A stretch of 64,000 bases of DNA from an uncultured Aquimarina sp. (GTDB lineage Bacteria; Bacteroidota; Bacteroidia; Flavobacteriales; Flavobacteriaceae). Where the stretch lies: assembly GCA_947495425.1 (NCBI GenBank), contig CANLYR010000007.1:1-64000 (forward strand), given 5' to 3'. The position numbers and the translations under genes are program-made. The notes beneath the pieces are model-generated. The model worked only from the letters and a program-made list of their open reading frames with translations. It made no database searches and was not told where the DNA came from. This document shows, one piece after another, positions 11,330 to 20,365 of this stretch; the first letter of the stretch is position 1; the number at the start of each line of letters is the position of its first letter.

Positions 11330-11529
11330 TTAAGTTTTTATCGTAGTATCATCATTCGTAAAGCATCTAACAATTTTCGATACTATATTTATTGTTATAC
11401 TATTTTTTAGAAAATAATGAGTCGCATTGATTTCTAATAAAAACCATACTAAAGATATATTTTGTGATACTCCTAGGTACTGTTTTTTTTGTAATAGTAT
11501 TATTCAGAGAATTTCCGAGCGCGAAGATA

Positions 11530-11537
11530 CAAATCTA
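11530..11537 (-). promoter_or_regulatory. possible -7 promoter element for icd
   Basis: On the minus strand this reads TAGATTTG, matching the Bacteroidota -7 consensus TAnnTTTG. It lies about 207 bases upstream of the icd start. No TTG (-33) box at the usual 17-23 base spacing is seen, so support is limited. Confidence 0.35.
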
Positions 11538-11674
11538 GTACTGTAAATGCAACCTGTGTGATGTTAGTTTTGTATTAAAGGGAAGCGAATTATAATTTAA
11601 TGAAAGATTAAGAATAAAATTAGTTGAAATGTAAAATATGTAGTTTGATTTCGGTAAAAATGCTTAAAAATTAA

Positions 11675-11713
11675 AAAGCCATATCAAGAATATGAATATT
11701 TTGATATGGCTTT
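11675..11713. terminator. bidirectional hairpin in the icd-rplS gap
   Basis: AAAGCCATATCAA (11675-11687) is the inverse of TTGATATGGCTTT (11701-11713), a 13-bp perfect stem flanked by A-rich and T-rich sequence on both sides. This is typical terminator architecture, but no recognised gene ends next to it. It may mark the end of an unseen small transcript or a lost gene. Confidence 0.55.
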
Positions 11714-11719
11714 ATAGGA

Positions 11720-12236
11720 AATAATCTATCATGCTAGCTGTTTTACCCGCTATTAAATAACAACTTTCGTTTATTATAACATATTTTTTATTTCCAGATT
11801 TAAGCAGAATTAATTAAAATCGAAAGCGATTATTTTGAATTCTACTCATACGACTAGAATGAGTTAGTTTTTCAAACTACACATGTAATTTTCAACTTTC
11901 ACTCAACAATAGTCTAATGCCATTTAGAATTAAGAAGGTGTCAAAACTTAATTTTTTCTTTCAAATTTCATTTTGAAATGATTTTAAAGTGAAGCCCTTA
12001 AAGTTATTTCAAGGATGTACTCAAAAAAATAACTTTCGTTTCATATTTATCCTAATTGTAAGATGGTCTTTAATGTTCAAAGAACGTATGATACAAATTA
12101 CATTTTCAGGAATCCTAGTGTCATCACTTAATTATGTAATTCGTTTTATAAATATAGGAAAAATCAATACTATAATCAATATATTATATATGATTAGTTA
12201 TCAAATGGTTATGAACTTAGGTTATTAACTTTTGTT
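11720..12236. other. AT-rich gap without a recognisable gene
   Basis: This part of the 0.96 kb gap upstream of icd has no convincing gene. A 79-codon plus-strand frame (11989-12228) looks compositionally random, with many isoleucines and asparagines. The word AACTTTCGTTT occurs twice, near 11762 and 12031. Short imperfect palindromes such as ACTCAT...ATGAGT are also present. It may be a remnant of lost DNA or simply regulatory spacer. Confidence 0.5.
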
Positions 12237-12240
12237 CATA

Positions 12241-12268
12241 AAAAAAGCAACCAGTTGGTTGCTTTTTT
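12241..12268 (-). terminator. rho-independent terminator of rplS
   Basis: Perfect 12-bp stem AAAAAAGCAACC / GGTTGCTTTTTT with a four-base loop, 22 bases after the rplS stop. The A-tract and T-tract flanks make it symmetric, so it could terminate transcription from either side. Confidence 0.9.
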
Positions 12269-12289
12269 ATGTATAGAAAAAACTTATAA

Positions 12290-12640
12290 TTAGTTTCTTT
12301 TTTCTTTAATACGTGCTTTTTTACCAGTAAGTTCTCTAAAATAGAATATACGTGCTCTACGAACTTTACCTCTTTTATTTACTTCAATTTTCTGAAGTGC
12401 GGGTAAATTCACAGGAAAAATACGTTCTACACCAACAGTACCCGACATTTTTCTAATTGTAAAAGTTTCTGTAGCTCCAGAACCTCTTCTTTGAATAACC
12501 ACTCCTCTAAAAAACTGAGTACGTGTTTTATTTCCTTCTTTTATCTCGTAATACACAGTAATGGTATCACCTGCAGAGAAGTCTGACATTTCTTTTTTTG
12601 TAACAAATTCGTCTTGTACGAATTTTACTAAATCTTCCAT
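12290..12640 (-). CDS. rplS: 50S ribosomal protein L19
   Basis: L19 is a 50S subunit protein at the interface with the small subunit. From the ATG at 12638-12640 it is 116 residues, the normal size. An upstream in-frame start at 12679 would add 13 non-conserved residues. Conserved segments are [20 protein letters not shown], the [16 protein letters not shown] core, [12 protein letters not shown] and [20 protein letters not shown]. It follows trmD on the same strand, a common bacterial neighbourhood, but here rimM and rpsP are absent. A 138-base spacer between trmD and rplS carries a good separate promoter. Confidence 0.96.
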   Translation of the reverse strand: MEDLVKFVQDEFVTKKEMSDFSAGDTITVYYEIKEGNKTRTQFFRGVVIQRRGSGATETFTIRKMSGTVGVERIFPVNLPALQKIEVNKRGKVRRARIFYFRELTGKKARIKEKRN

Positions 12641-12711
12641 TCTGATATAGTTTCTTAGTTTTATTAAAACAACGTTCACGATTTTCGCCAGAGGTTGATT
12701 TAATCAGGGTG

Positions 12712-12741
12712 CAAAAATAAGTATTATTTAATGATTTGCAA
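12712..12741 (-). promoter_or_regulatory. promoter of rplS
   Basis: On the minus strand, TTG (12739-12741) is followed after exactly 19 bases by TATTTTTG (12712-12719). This fits the Bacteroidota primary-sigma consensus TTG-N17-23-TAnnTTTG. It sits about 72 bases upstream of the chosen rplS start, so L19 can be expressed apart from trmD. Confidence 0.7.
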
Positions 12742-12778
12742 CTTTTTAGTTCATTCTTTTTTATTCGGGGATAAGAAA

Positions 12779-13456
12779 TTAGTCTTCTAATAAATCAGGT
12801 CTGCGATCTTTGGTTCTTTGATAGGCTTGTTCTTCTCTCCAGGCTTCAATTTTTGGAAAATTACCAGAGGTTAACACTTCAGGAACCTTCCAGGTTTTAT
12901 ATTCTGCGGGTCTTGTATATATAGGTGGCGCCAATAAGTCATCCTGAAATGAGTCGGTTAGGGCAGAGGTTTCATTGCCCAATACTCCTGGAATTAGTCT
13001 GATTATGGCATCACATAAGATTAGTGCTCCCAGTTCACCCCCAGATAATACATAATCTCCTACAGATATTTCTTTGGTAATAAAATGATCTCTAACGCGT
13101 TGGTCAACTCCTTTATAATGGCCACAAAGAATAATTAAATTTCCCTTAAGTGATAAGTAATTTGCGATTCCCTGATTTAAAGTTTCTCCATCAGGAGTCA
13201 TATAGATGACTTCATCATACTTTCTTTCTGCTTTGAGTTTTGATATACATTTATCTATTGGTTCAATCATCATTACCATACCTGCACCACCGCCAAACTG
13301 ATAGTCATCAACTTGTCTGTAATTATCGGTAGTGTAGTCTCGTAGATTATGTAAATGTACCTCTACCAGTCCTTTTTCTATGGACCTCTTCATAATTGAA
13401 GCTTCAAAAGGACTTTTTAGAAGATCTGGTACTACGGTAATGATGTCTATGCGCAT
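12779..13456 (-). CDS. trmD: tRNA (guanine-N1)-methyltransferase
   Basis: TrmD methylates N1 of guanosine 37 in tRNA using S-adenosylmethionine and so prevents +1 frameshifting. This 225-residue protein is the normal length. It has the SPOUT trefoil-knot segments [16 protein letters not shown] (about 56-71), [16 protein letters not shown], and [20 protein letters not shown] (about 129-148). [20 protein letters not shown] follows towards the C terminus. The enzyme is a cytoplasmic dimer. The gene lies upstream of rplS and downstream of a membrane protein that commonly sits at this locus in Flavobacteria. Confidence 0.96.
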   Translation of the reverse strand: MRIDIITVVPDLLKSPFEASIMKRSIEKGLVEVHLHNLRDYTTDNYRQVDDYQFGGGAGMVMMIEPIDKCISKLKAERKYDEVIYMTPDGETLNQGIANYLSLKGNLIILCGHYKGVDQRVRDHFITKEISVGDYVLSGGELGALILCDAIIRLIPGVLGNETSALTDSFQDDLLAPPIYTRPAEYKTWKVPEVLTSGNFPKIEAWREEQAYQRTKDRRPDLLED

Positions 13457-13527
13457 TGTATTAAATTCACTGATAAAAGTGCAAAGATGCGAAAGAATAC
13501 AGTGAAAATCTAAAAAAATAAGAATAC

Positions 13528-14145
13528 TTACTTGGCTCCGGCCTTACGCTGTTTGTTTATTTCATCCTGAAGCTTACGCATTACTTTTTGCTCTCGTTCT
13601 AGTGCTCTACGTCTGTGGTCTTCGAATTCTGCTTCGGTTTCTGCTAAAGTCTTTTTTGCTTCTGTAGTTATAGTATTACTGTTTTTAAATTTAAAAATAA
13701 AAAAACTGAGTAATAGTATAAGTCCTGCAACAATTAACCACATAATAGTCATGTAGCTGGATTTGGTTACCGATGCGCCAAAAAAGCTCATACTATCTTT
13801 TTCATTTGTAACTGCTGTAAGGTCTTCGTTAGTTTTGGCAAGTGTTTCTTCTAATCCTGTTATAGTAGATTTCTGCTTAGTTATTTGCAGGTTTGTTTCA
13901 TTTAGTTTGGATTCAAGAGTTTTTATAGAATCCAATGTATTCGCTTTCAGTTTATTTATCCAAACTTGCTTTATAACTTTGTATTCTTGATATCTTCCAG
14001 ATTTTTTTATAACAGTATTAAATTGACCTTCGATCTTTTCTTGTTTTAAAGCCTGTTCAACAGTTATATTTTCCTCCTGAGTATATGCAATTTTAGAAAA
14101 GGATAATAATATAATTAAAACTAGTAGATACTGTGGTAATTTCAT
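13528..14145 (-). CDS. membrane-anchored coiled-coil protein next to trmD
   Basis: From the ATG at 14143-14145 the protein has 205 residues: a signal peptide (about 1-22, ...KIAYTQ) and an exported helical region. That region has a coiled coil (about 75-115, [20 protein letters not shown]). One membrane helix follows (about 133-152, [19 protein letters not shown]), then a charged C-terminal tail ending [17 protein letters not shown] start at 14187 would add a non-signal leader. Related proteins beside trmD in Flavobacteria are sometimes mislabelled as methyltransferases; no methylase motif is present here. Function unknown, presumably envelope. Confidence 0.75.
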   Translation of the reverse strand: MKLPQYLLVLIILLSFSKIAYTQEENITVEQALKQEKIEGQFNTVIKKSGRYQEYKVIKQVWINKLKANTLDSIKTLESKLNETNLQITKQKSTITGLEETLAKTNEDLTAVTNEKDSMSFFGASVTKSSYMTIMWLIVAGLILLLSFFIFKFKNSNTITTEAKKTLAETEAEFEDHRRRALEREQKVMRKLQDEINKQRKAGAK

Positions 14146-14187
14146 GTGCTTTATATTCTTAGATTTTATGATTTTATATTCTAACAT

Positions 14188-14463
14188 TCCACCTGTATCT
14201 AACTGATTAGGTGGATAAAAATAAATTTTCAGCTTTAGAATCGTTCAAAGGTCCTAAAACCCTTTCTATTGCTATTAATTTCTTCTGTAACGTTAATAAA
14301 TGTACGATATTGTAAGTAATTAAAAAGTTTTTTTTGTAAGAATTTTGAACAAAATTATTTTAACGATAATTATTTGATATTTAGAATCTTAAGTTTTGCT
14401 TTAGAATTTGAGATTTTAATAGATATCAAGGCGATTTGAGGTGGTAGTTTTTTGACACAAAAA
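14188..14463. other. intergenic gap with no gene
   Basis: AT-rich spacer between the coiled-coil gene and the GAPDH terminator. I see no open frame with a signal, no RNA gene and no strong promoter motif. It should hold the promoter of the minus-strand coiled-coil gene. Confidence 0.5.
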
Positions 14464-14485
14464 AGCCGTTATGATCATAACGGCT
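14464..14485 (-). terminator. terminator of the GAPDH gene
   Basis: Perfect palindrome AGCCGTTATGA/TCATAACGGCT, 29 bases past the GAPDH stop on the minus strand, followed on that strand by TTTTGTG. This is a typical intrinsic terminator. Confidence 0.85.
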
Positions 14486-14514
14486 CTCTAGATGTACTGT
14501 AAATATAGTGTATG

Positions 14515-15963
14515 CTAATAATATGTAAATCTTCTTACTTTGGCAATATATTTGGATAATCTAATAACTTGATGGCTATAGCCATACTCATTATCATACC
14601 ATACATATAAAATTGTATTATGACCTTTTGAATCAACAATTGTGGCATTACTATCATATATTGAGGGTGCAGACGAACCTACAATGTCACTTGATACCAA
14701 TTCATTGTCTAAGGAATATTTTATTTGTTCTACCAAACTCCCTTCTAAAGCGTATTTTTTTATGATAGCATTCATACTTTCTTTAGAAACTTTTTTCTCT
14801 AAATTGAGATTAAGTATAGCTAAAGATCCATTGGGTACAGGTACTCTTATGGCATTAGAAGTTAATTTCCCTTCAAAGCTTGGAAGTGCTTTTGATACTG
14901 CTTTTCCTGCTCCGGTTTCTGTAATAACCATATTAAGCGCTGCTGCACGGCCTCTTCGGTATTTGTTGTGCATATTATCAACCAGATTCTGATCATTAGT
15001 ATATGCATGGATCGTCTCTAGGTGACCATTTACTACTCCAAAACTTTCATCAACAGCCTGTAGGATAGGGGTGATGGCATTGGTGGTACATGAAGCAGCA
15101 GAAAAGATGTTTACATGGTCTGGATCGTGTTCCTTGTGATTTACACCATGCACTATATTTGGGATGCCTTTTCCTGGAGCTGTAAGTAGCACTTTGTCTA
15201 TCCCTTTAGCTTTGAGGTGCCTACTTAATGCTTCTTTGTCTCTAAAAGCTCCTGTGTTGTCAATTACCAATGCATCTTTAATTCCGTATGAAGTATAATC
15301 TATTTCTTCTGGATTGTTTGCGCTAATGATTTTTACTGTAGTTCCATTAATAATAAGAGCACTATTTGCCAGATCAGTTTCTACAGTTCCTGCAAAGTCT
15401 CCATGTACAGAGTCACTTCTAAGCAAAGAAGCTCTTTTTTCTAATACATCTTGTGTGACCGCACCACGAGTTACTATAGCTCTTAGTCTTAACTGGCTAC
15501 CTTTGCCCGTAATCGTCAAAAGCTCTCGGGCAACAAGGCGACCAATTCGTCCAAATCCATACAGAACTACATTTTTTGGAGAGATGGGTTTAACCTTTTT
15601 TGCATCTTTTAATTTGTTTTGTACAAAACGATTAATGGATCCGTGTTCATCATTTGACAAATGGTATTCATATGTCAATTTACCTATATCTAATTTTGAA
15701 GGAGGCAGATCCATTAATTTGATTGCTTGCGCGATTTCTACAGAATCAAAAATCGAGATTGGTTTCTGTACAAATTCTCCGGCGTACTCATGTAGATTAA
15801 TAATCTCACTTACATTTTTATCAATCAATTGATTTCTAAAAAGTACTAATTCGATAGCATTGTCATACCATAGATCGCTCACAGTTTTAATAAATGCAAC
15901 AGTAGCGCGACGCCTATCTGCTTGAAAAGCTAATTCTTTTTCATAAACTTCGTTAGAGCTCAT
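14515..15963 (-). CDS. gap: glyceraldehyde-3-phosphate dehydrogenase, long form
   Basis: This oxidises glyceraldehyde-3-phosphate with NAD(P) in glycolysis or gluconeogenesis. The protein has 482 residues, against about 335 for the usual enzyme. The catalytic core starts near residue 130 with the Rossmann motif YGFGRIGR (about 135-142). It has the active-site motif SAASCTTNAITP (Cys about 292) and a C-terminal WYDNEYGYSHQV. The first ~128 residues form an extra, mostly helical domain (ELAFQADRRRATVAFIKTVS and onward). Long GAPDHs of this type are known in Bacteroidota, perhaps with a biosynthetic or NADP role, which is uncertain. It is monocistronic, with a hairpin at each end of the unit. 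Confidence 0.93.
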   Translation of the reverse strand: MSSNEVYEKELAFQADRRRATVAFIKTVSDLWYDNAIELVLFRNQLIDKNVSEIINLHEYAGEFVQKPISIFDSVEIAQAIKLMDLPPSKLDIGKLTYEYHLSNDEHGSINRFVQNKLKDAKKVKPISPKNVVLYGFGRIGRLVARELLTITGKGSQLRLRAIVTRGAVTQDVLEKRASLLRSDSVHGDFAGTVETDLANSALIINGTTVKIISANNPEEIDYTSYGIKDALVIDNTGAFRDKEALSRHLKAKGIDKVLLTAPGKGIPNIVHGVNHKEHDPDHVNIFSAASCTTNAITPILQAVDESFGVVNGHLETIHAYTNDQNLVDNMHNKYRRGRAAALNMVITETGAGKAVSKALPSFEGKLTSNAIRVPVPNGSLAILNLNLEKKVSKESMNAIIKKYALEGSLVEQIKYSLDNELVSSDIVGSSAPSIYDSNATIVDSKGHNTILYVWYDNEYGYSHQVIRLSKYIAKVRRFTYY

Positions 15964-15997
15964 AATATGTTGTGTTTTATAGTCTTGAAATTTCGAG

Positions 15998-16005
15998 CAA
16001 AAGTA
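15998..16005 (-). promoter_or_regulatory. -7 promoter element for gap
   Basis: On the minus strand this reads TACTTTTG, a full match to TAnnTTTG, 35 bases upstream of the gap start codon. No TTG lies at the usual spacing upstream, so a -33 box is not confirmed. Confidence 0.45.
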
Positions 16006-16047
16006 TATATTTCAAACGTTTTCGTGAAACCTTTTTTAATAAAAAAA

Positions 16048-16074
16048 TCCCATTACTTTTATAAAGCAATGGGA
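16048..16074 (-). terminator. terminator of the DegP-like protease gene
   Basis: TCCCATT (16048-16054) pairs with AATGGGA (16068-16074), and on the minus strand a run of seven T follows. It lies 30 bases past the protease stop codon, as expected for an intrinsic terminator. Confidence 0.85.
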
Positions 16075-16103
16075 GCGGTTATTTTATATGACTTTTTTTC
16101 AAA

Positions 16104-17519
16104 TTATTGAAACACAAATTCTCTTTTGTCTCCATTACGATCTACTAAACTAATCGTAATATCTTCATCTTCGTATTTATTGTCTATAATTTCTTTAACT
16201 TGAAGCACGTTTTTAACTTTTTTTCCATCTATTTCACTGATAATGAGACCTTCTAAGTTGTATCTCTTCATCCTTGAACTCAAGGCTTTGCTGATTACAA
16301 CACCGTGATCAAGATTAAATTTCTTTAAGTAATCTTTTGGAGGATTCATCACTTCTACCCCTACATCATCTATGTTGTAATTTTGGATTTCATATTTAGA
16401 TAAGGTAACAGGTAAAACAAGTTCTTTGTTTTTTCTTAAAACTTTTACCTTTATCACATCCTTGGGGCGCTTACTATTCACATAACCTGTTAGGTCTGCA
16501 AATTTTTTTATTGGCAATCCATCGATTTCTTTTATAACATCACCTTCCTTTAGGCCTGCTTTTTTGGCTCCACTTTTTTCGGCAACAGAAGCCACAAAAA
16601 CTCCTTGTGAGGTCGATATCTCGTATTCTTCCATTGCTTTTGGGTTTATGGTACTACCAGTTATCCCTAGAATTCCTCTCTGTACATCACCAAATTCTAA
16701 TATATCTTCTACAATTTTACGCGCATTATTAGAGGGTACTGCAAAAGCATATCCTACATAGCTTCCTGTTTGTGAGGTTATGGCAGTGTTTATTCCTATT
16801 AATTCTCCTTTAGTATTTACTAAGGCGCCACCACTATTTCCCGGGTTAATTGCTGCATCGGTTTGTATAAATGATTGAATGTTGTTATCTGCTTCATTAA
16901 GATCTCTTGATTTTGCACTTATAATACCTGCAGTAACCGTAGAGGTAAGATTGAAAGGATTTCCTACAGCAAGTACCCATTCTCCAATTTTTGCAGAATT
17001 AGAATCTCCAAAAGGAATATATGATAGTTTTTCTTTAGTATCAATTTTAATTAATGCTATATCTGTCTCTGGGGCAGTTCCTATTATTTGGGCTTTGTAT
17101 GATTTATTATTATTTAACGTAACTTCTAGGTCAGTCGCCCCATCAATCACATGATTGTTGGTTACAATATAACCATCTTCGGTAATAATAACTCCAGATC
17201 CGGCACCTTGAATTCTCCTTTCCTGAGCTCCCCCATTTCTAAAAAACTCCATCAGATTTCTTGGGGAACGACTCACTCCATATTGTTTTACATGCACTAC
17301 TGCATTTACTGTTTTTTCTGCCGCAGCAGTAAAATCTACTGCACTAGCAATTGGACTCGAAGCTGTGGTTGTAGTCGAATATGTAGTTGGAATTAAATTT
17401 GATCCAATTTTATTTTCTGTAACTACTATGTTTTCTGGTTCTAAAAAGGCTTTATAGGCACCAAGTGTAACTGCGCCAGCAAGAATAGCAATAGCTAATA
17501 AACTCAAAAATCTTTTCAT
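16104..17519 (-). CDS. DegP/DegQ (Do) family periplasmic serine protease
   Basis: This 471-residue envelope protease or chaperone has an N-terminal signal or anchor helix (about 1-22) and a linker rich in Ser/Thr. The trypsin-like domain has the triad His123 (NNHVIDGA), Asp153 (TDIALIKI) and Ser229 (NPGNSGGAL). A first PDZ domain lies at about 285-375 (GVFVASVAEKSGAKKAGLKE), with a degenerate second PDZ-like region to the C terminus. It degrades or refolds misfolded exported proteins. Single-gene unit, ending in a strong terminator. Whether it is closer to DegP or DegQ cannot be told from sequence alone. Confidence 0.93.
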   Translation of the reverse strand: MKRFLSLLAIAILAGAVTLGAYKAFLEPENIVVTENKIGSNLIPTTYSTTTTASSPIASAVDFTAAAEKTVNAVVHVKQYGVSRSPRNLMEFFRNGGAQERRIQGAGSGVIITEDGYIVTNNHVIDGATDLEVTLNNNKSYKAQIIGTAPETDIALIKIDTKEKLSYIPFGDSNSAKIGEWVLAVGNPFNLTSTVTAGIISAKSRDLNEADNNIQSFIQTDAAINPGNSGGALVNTKGELIGINTAITSQTGSYVGYAFAVPSNNARKIVEDILEFGDVQRGILGITGSTINPKAMEEYEISTSQGVFVASVAEKSGAKKAGLKEGDVIKEIDGLPIKKFADLTGYVNSKRPKDVIKVKVLRKNKELVLPVTLSKYEIQNYNIDDVGVEVMNPPKDYLKKFNLDHGVVISKALSSRMKRYNLEGLIISEIDGKKVKNVLQVKEIIDNKYEDEDITISLVDRNGDKREFVFQ

Positions 17520-17646
17520 CGTCTTTACTTTTTTATTTAATACTATCTTAATAGACTGTATATAACTTTTAAAATTACAATTATAGTATACTTTTTTTGT
17601 GATTTTTAACTCACAATTAACAACAGTTTTATGTTAACATTCTTTG

Positions 17647-17654
17647 TACCTTTG
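17647..17654 (+). promoter_or_regulatory. -7 promoter element for dapF
   Basis: TACCTTTG matches the TAnnTTTG consensus and ends 20 bases before the dapF ATG. A TTG box at the standard distance is not seen. Confidence 0.45.
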
Positions 17655-17674
17655 TTCTTTATAATGAAAGAATA

Positions 17675-18460
17675 ATGACACTTACATTTTACAAGTATCA
17701 GGGTACTGGTAATGACTTTATTATTATTGATAACAGACAATCAATGGTATCCAAAAATAATACCAAATTATTTGCGAGACTATGTGACAGGAAATTTGGA
17801 ATCGGTGCTGATGGTTTAATGTTGTTAGAGCTGCCAAATAATCAGGAGGATGACTTTACTATGGTGTATTTTAATGCCGATGGTAATGAGAGCTCAATGT
17901 GTGGTAATGGAGGAAGATGTCTGGTTGCTTTTGCTGCTTTTATTGGCGTTATAACGCATACAGCTACTTTTACTGCTATCGATGGAAAGCATCAAGCAGA
18001 GATTAAAGATGGATTAGTGCATTTGCAAATGCAGAATGTTTCTAAGATAGAGCACTATAATTCTTATCAATTTTTAGATACAGGTTCTCCACATCATGTT
18101 ACTATGGTTAAAGGTTTATCTGATTTTGATGTTCCGAATGTTGGGAAAAAGATCCGCAACGGAGCCCCTTATTTTGAATCTGGTAGTAATGTAAACTTTG
18201 TGGAAAAGAAAAATGAAAGTGTTTTTGCTGTGCGTACATACGAAAGAGGGGTAGAAGACGAAACGCTATCTTGTGGTACCGGCGTAACTGCGGTTGCACT
18301 TTCTATGCATGCAACAAAGCAAACAGACAATGAAACAATAAGTATTGACACGCCCGGAGGTGAGTTAAAGGTTACGTTCTCAGTAACCGAAAATGGATAT
18401 GAGAATATATACTTGATTGGTCCTGCAAAGCAAGTTTTTAAAGGAGAGATCATATGCTAA
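17675..18460 (+). CDS. dapF: diaminopimelate epimerase
   Basis: DapF interconverts LL- and meso-diaminopimelate without a cofactor, for lysine and peptidoglycan synthesis in the cytoplasm. The 261-residue protein has both catalytic cysteines: Cys76 in SSMCGNGGRC and Cys200 in ETLSCGTGVTA. The N-terminal FYKYQGTGNDFIIIDNRQ is also diagnostic. Its stop overlaps the start of the GNAT gene by 7 bases, and mltG follows, making a three-gene overlapping operon that links wall precursor synthesis and glycan-strand cleavage. Confidence 0.96.
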   Translation: MTLTFYKYQGTGNDFIIIDNRQSMVSKNNTKLFARLCDRKFGIGADGLMLLELPNNQEDDFTMVYFNADGNESSMCGNGGRCLVAFAAFIGVITHTATFTAIDGKHQAEIKDGLVHLQMQNVSKIEHYNSYQFLDTGSPHHVTMVKGLSDFDVPNVGKKIRNGAPYFESGSNVNFVEKKNESVFAVRTYERGVEDETLSCGTGVTAVALSMHATKQTDNETISIDTPGGELKVTFSVTENGYENIYLIGPAKQVFKGEIIC

Positions 18461-18981
18461 CACTAAAAGGTGAACATATTTACTTGCGGGCTCTAGAACC
18501 CGAAGACCTTGATTTTATTTATACCGTAGAAAATGATGAGCAAATATGGGAGATGAGTGCTACCCAAACTCCTTATTCTCGCTTTTTGATAAAGCAATAT
18601 TTAGAAAATGCGCATAAAGATATTTATGAAGTAAAACAATTGCGATTAGTTATTTGTTCTAATGACCACGCAGTGTTAGGTCTTATAGATCTATTTGATT
18701 TTAACCCTACTCACAACAGAGCTGGTGTTGGTATACTGATAGTAGAGGAAGAGCATCGAGGAAAGCGCTATGGTAGTGAAGCGCTGGAACTTATAATACA
18801 TTACGGAGCTACCCATCTTCATTTACATCAATTATATGCAAATATCTCTGAGGACAACCTAACGAGCATTAAATTATTCGAAAATAAAGGATTTACCAAA
18901 ATAGGTGTAAAGAAAGATTGGAACTTGGTAAATAACTCATATAAAGATGAATTTTTATATCAATTAGTATATGTACATTAA
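18454..18981 (+). CDS. GNAT family N-acetyltransferase
   Basis: This 175-residue protein of the GCN5-related acetyltransferase fold starts in the RimJ/RimL style (LKGEHIYLRALEPEDLDFIY). The acetyl-CoA binding segment is at about residues 92-115 (GVGILIVEEEHRGKRYGSEA). A late strand carries LHQLYANISEDNLTSIKLFE and NKGFTKIGVKKDWN. This resembles SpeG/RimJ-type enzymes, but the acceptor is not predictable. It overlaps dapF upstream and mltG downstream (11 bases), so all three are almost certainly translated from one message. Confidence 0.87.
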   Translation: MLTLKGEHIYLRALEPEDLDFIYTVENDEQIWEMSATQTPYSRFLIKQYLENAHKDIYEVKQLRLVICSNDHAVLGLIDLFDFNPTHNRAGVGILIVEEEHRGKRYGSEALELIIHYGATHLHLHQLYANISEDNLTSIKLFENKGFTKIGVKKDWNLVNNSYKDEFLYQLVYVH

Positions 18982-20014
18982 AAAAATAATATTAGGAATT
19001 GCTTTATTAGGTGTGGTGGCAGGAGGTATTTTTGCTTACTATGTGTATCAAGCTTTATTTTCACCAAATACAAGTTTTGAATCAAAGACAGCCGAAGTCT
19101 ATATTGCAACAGGAACTACCTATACAGAACTCATAGAGTTAATGAGCCCTCTGGTAAAAGATATCTATAGCTTTGATAGAATTGCGAGGCGAAAAGGATA
19201 TATAGATAATATCAAAGCCGGACGGTATATTTTGACTAAAGGTCTTGGTAATAATGATATAGTTAATGTTTTGAGAAGTAAAAATACTCCTGTTAAACTT
19301 AGCTTTAATAACCAAGAAAGGCTCGAGAATTTGGCAGGCCGGATTGCGGTTCAGATTGAAGCAGACAGTGTTTCTTTAAGTAAAGCTTTCAAAGAAAAAT
19401 CATTTTTAGCTACACATGATTTTTCTCTCGAAACAGCTTTGGCTATGTATATTCCTAATAAATATGAGTTTTTTTGGAATACTTCTGCCGAGCAATTTAG
19501 AGGTAGAATGCTAAAAGAATATAATCGATTCTGGAATGATAAACGAATGAATAAAGCTAAGGAAATAAAGTTGACTCCAACTCAAGTTATAACGATAGCT
19601 TCGATTGTGCAAAAGGAAACTGCCAAGGTTGATGAGCGACAAAGAGTAGCAGGCGTGTATATGAATCGATATAATAATGGATGGAAATTAGATGCTGATC
19701 CTACTGTTATCTTTGCTATTAAGAATCATCGCAAGGATTGGGATACCGTAATTAAGAGAGTGCTGTATAAAGATTTAGAGCTAGACAGTCCTTACAATAC
19801 ATATAAATACAAAGAATTACCTCCCGGACCTATAACAATGCCAGATATTTCCTCAATTGATGCTGTACTTAATTATGAAAAACATGAATACTACTTTTTT
19901 GTCGCTAATGTAGAACGTATGGGATATCATAAATTTGCAAAAACACTTAGTCAGCATAATAGTAATAAAAAACAGTATGTTGATTGGATTAATAAGCAAG
20001 GCATCAAGCGATAA
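18971..20014 (+). CDS. mltG: endolytic murein transglycosylase
   Basis: MltG cuts nascent peptidoglycan strands and sets their length. This 347-residue protein has one N-terminal membrane helix (about 5-28). A LysM-like subdomain follows, and then the YceG catalytic domain with IASIVQKETAKVDERQRVAG (catalytic Glu about 218) and YMNRYNNGWKLDADPTV. LPPGPITMPDISSIDAVLNY is the expected late motif. The length is normal for the family. It lies in the inner membrane with its active site outside. The last gene of the dapF operon. Confidence 0.94.
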   Translation: MYIKKIILGIALLGVVAGGIFAYYVYQALFSPNTSFESKTAEVYIATGTTYTELIELMSPLVKDIYSFDRIARRKGYIDNIKAGRYILTKGLGNNDIVNVLRSKNTPVKLSFNNQERLENLAGRIAVQIEADSVSLSKAFKEKSFLATHDFSLETALAMYIPNKYEFFWNTSAEQFRGRMLKEYNRFWNDKRMNKAKEIKLTPTQVITIASIVQKETAKVDERQRVAGVYMNRYNNGWKLDADPTVIFAIKNHRKDWDTVIKRVLYKDLELDSPYNTYKYKELPPGPITMPDISSIDAVLNYEKHEYYFFVANVERMGYHKFAKTLSQHNSNKKQYVDWINKQGIKR

Positions 20015-20297
20015 AAAACACCTAGGTTTTCAAAGTGAAAAAATAAATAGAATTGTCTTTTTATCGATGAACGGCACATGATTTATTAACAAAAAGCTAA
20101 TTTTTTTGTTAATTACTATAAAAATTTTGGGAATAGTTTTGTTCGACAAAATCATCTCATTTGACGTTTAAGTGTTGTTTTTTTGTCATTTTGGATACTT
20201 TTTGAACTTTTTTCATTCGCTTTTAAAGGTTAATTACCTGTTTTTCAGCGATTTAATTATTTTAACACTTCAGTCTTTATATTTTTAAAAAAAGTCA

Positions 20298-20305
20298 TAT
20301 ATTTG
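20298..20305 (+). promoter_or_regulatory. -7 promoter element in the 351-base gap after mltG
   Basis: TATATTTG followed by CACCG matches TAnnTTTG, 61 bases before the next start codon. The rest of the gap (20015-20365) is very AT-rich, with no open frame or clear RNA gene. A TTG at the usual spacing is not present. Confidence 0.45.
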
Positions 20306-20365
20306 CACCGCAAAAATTTAAGTAGATGGGAACATTAATTTAATGGCTACTTAGAAATTTTTTAT

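Noticed and set aside
11989..12228. 79-codon plus-strand frame in the icd-rplS gap
   Set aside because: No motif or signal peptide, low-complexity composition typical of AT-rich random frames; reported only as part of the gap.
13528..14145. Assignment as a tRNA methyltransferase because of its position next to trmD
   Set aside because: The sequence is a signal peptide, coiled coil and one membrane helix, with no methylase motif.
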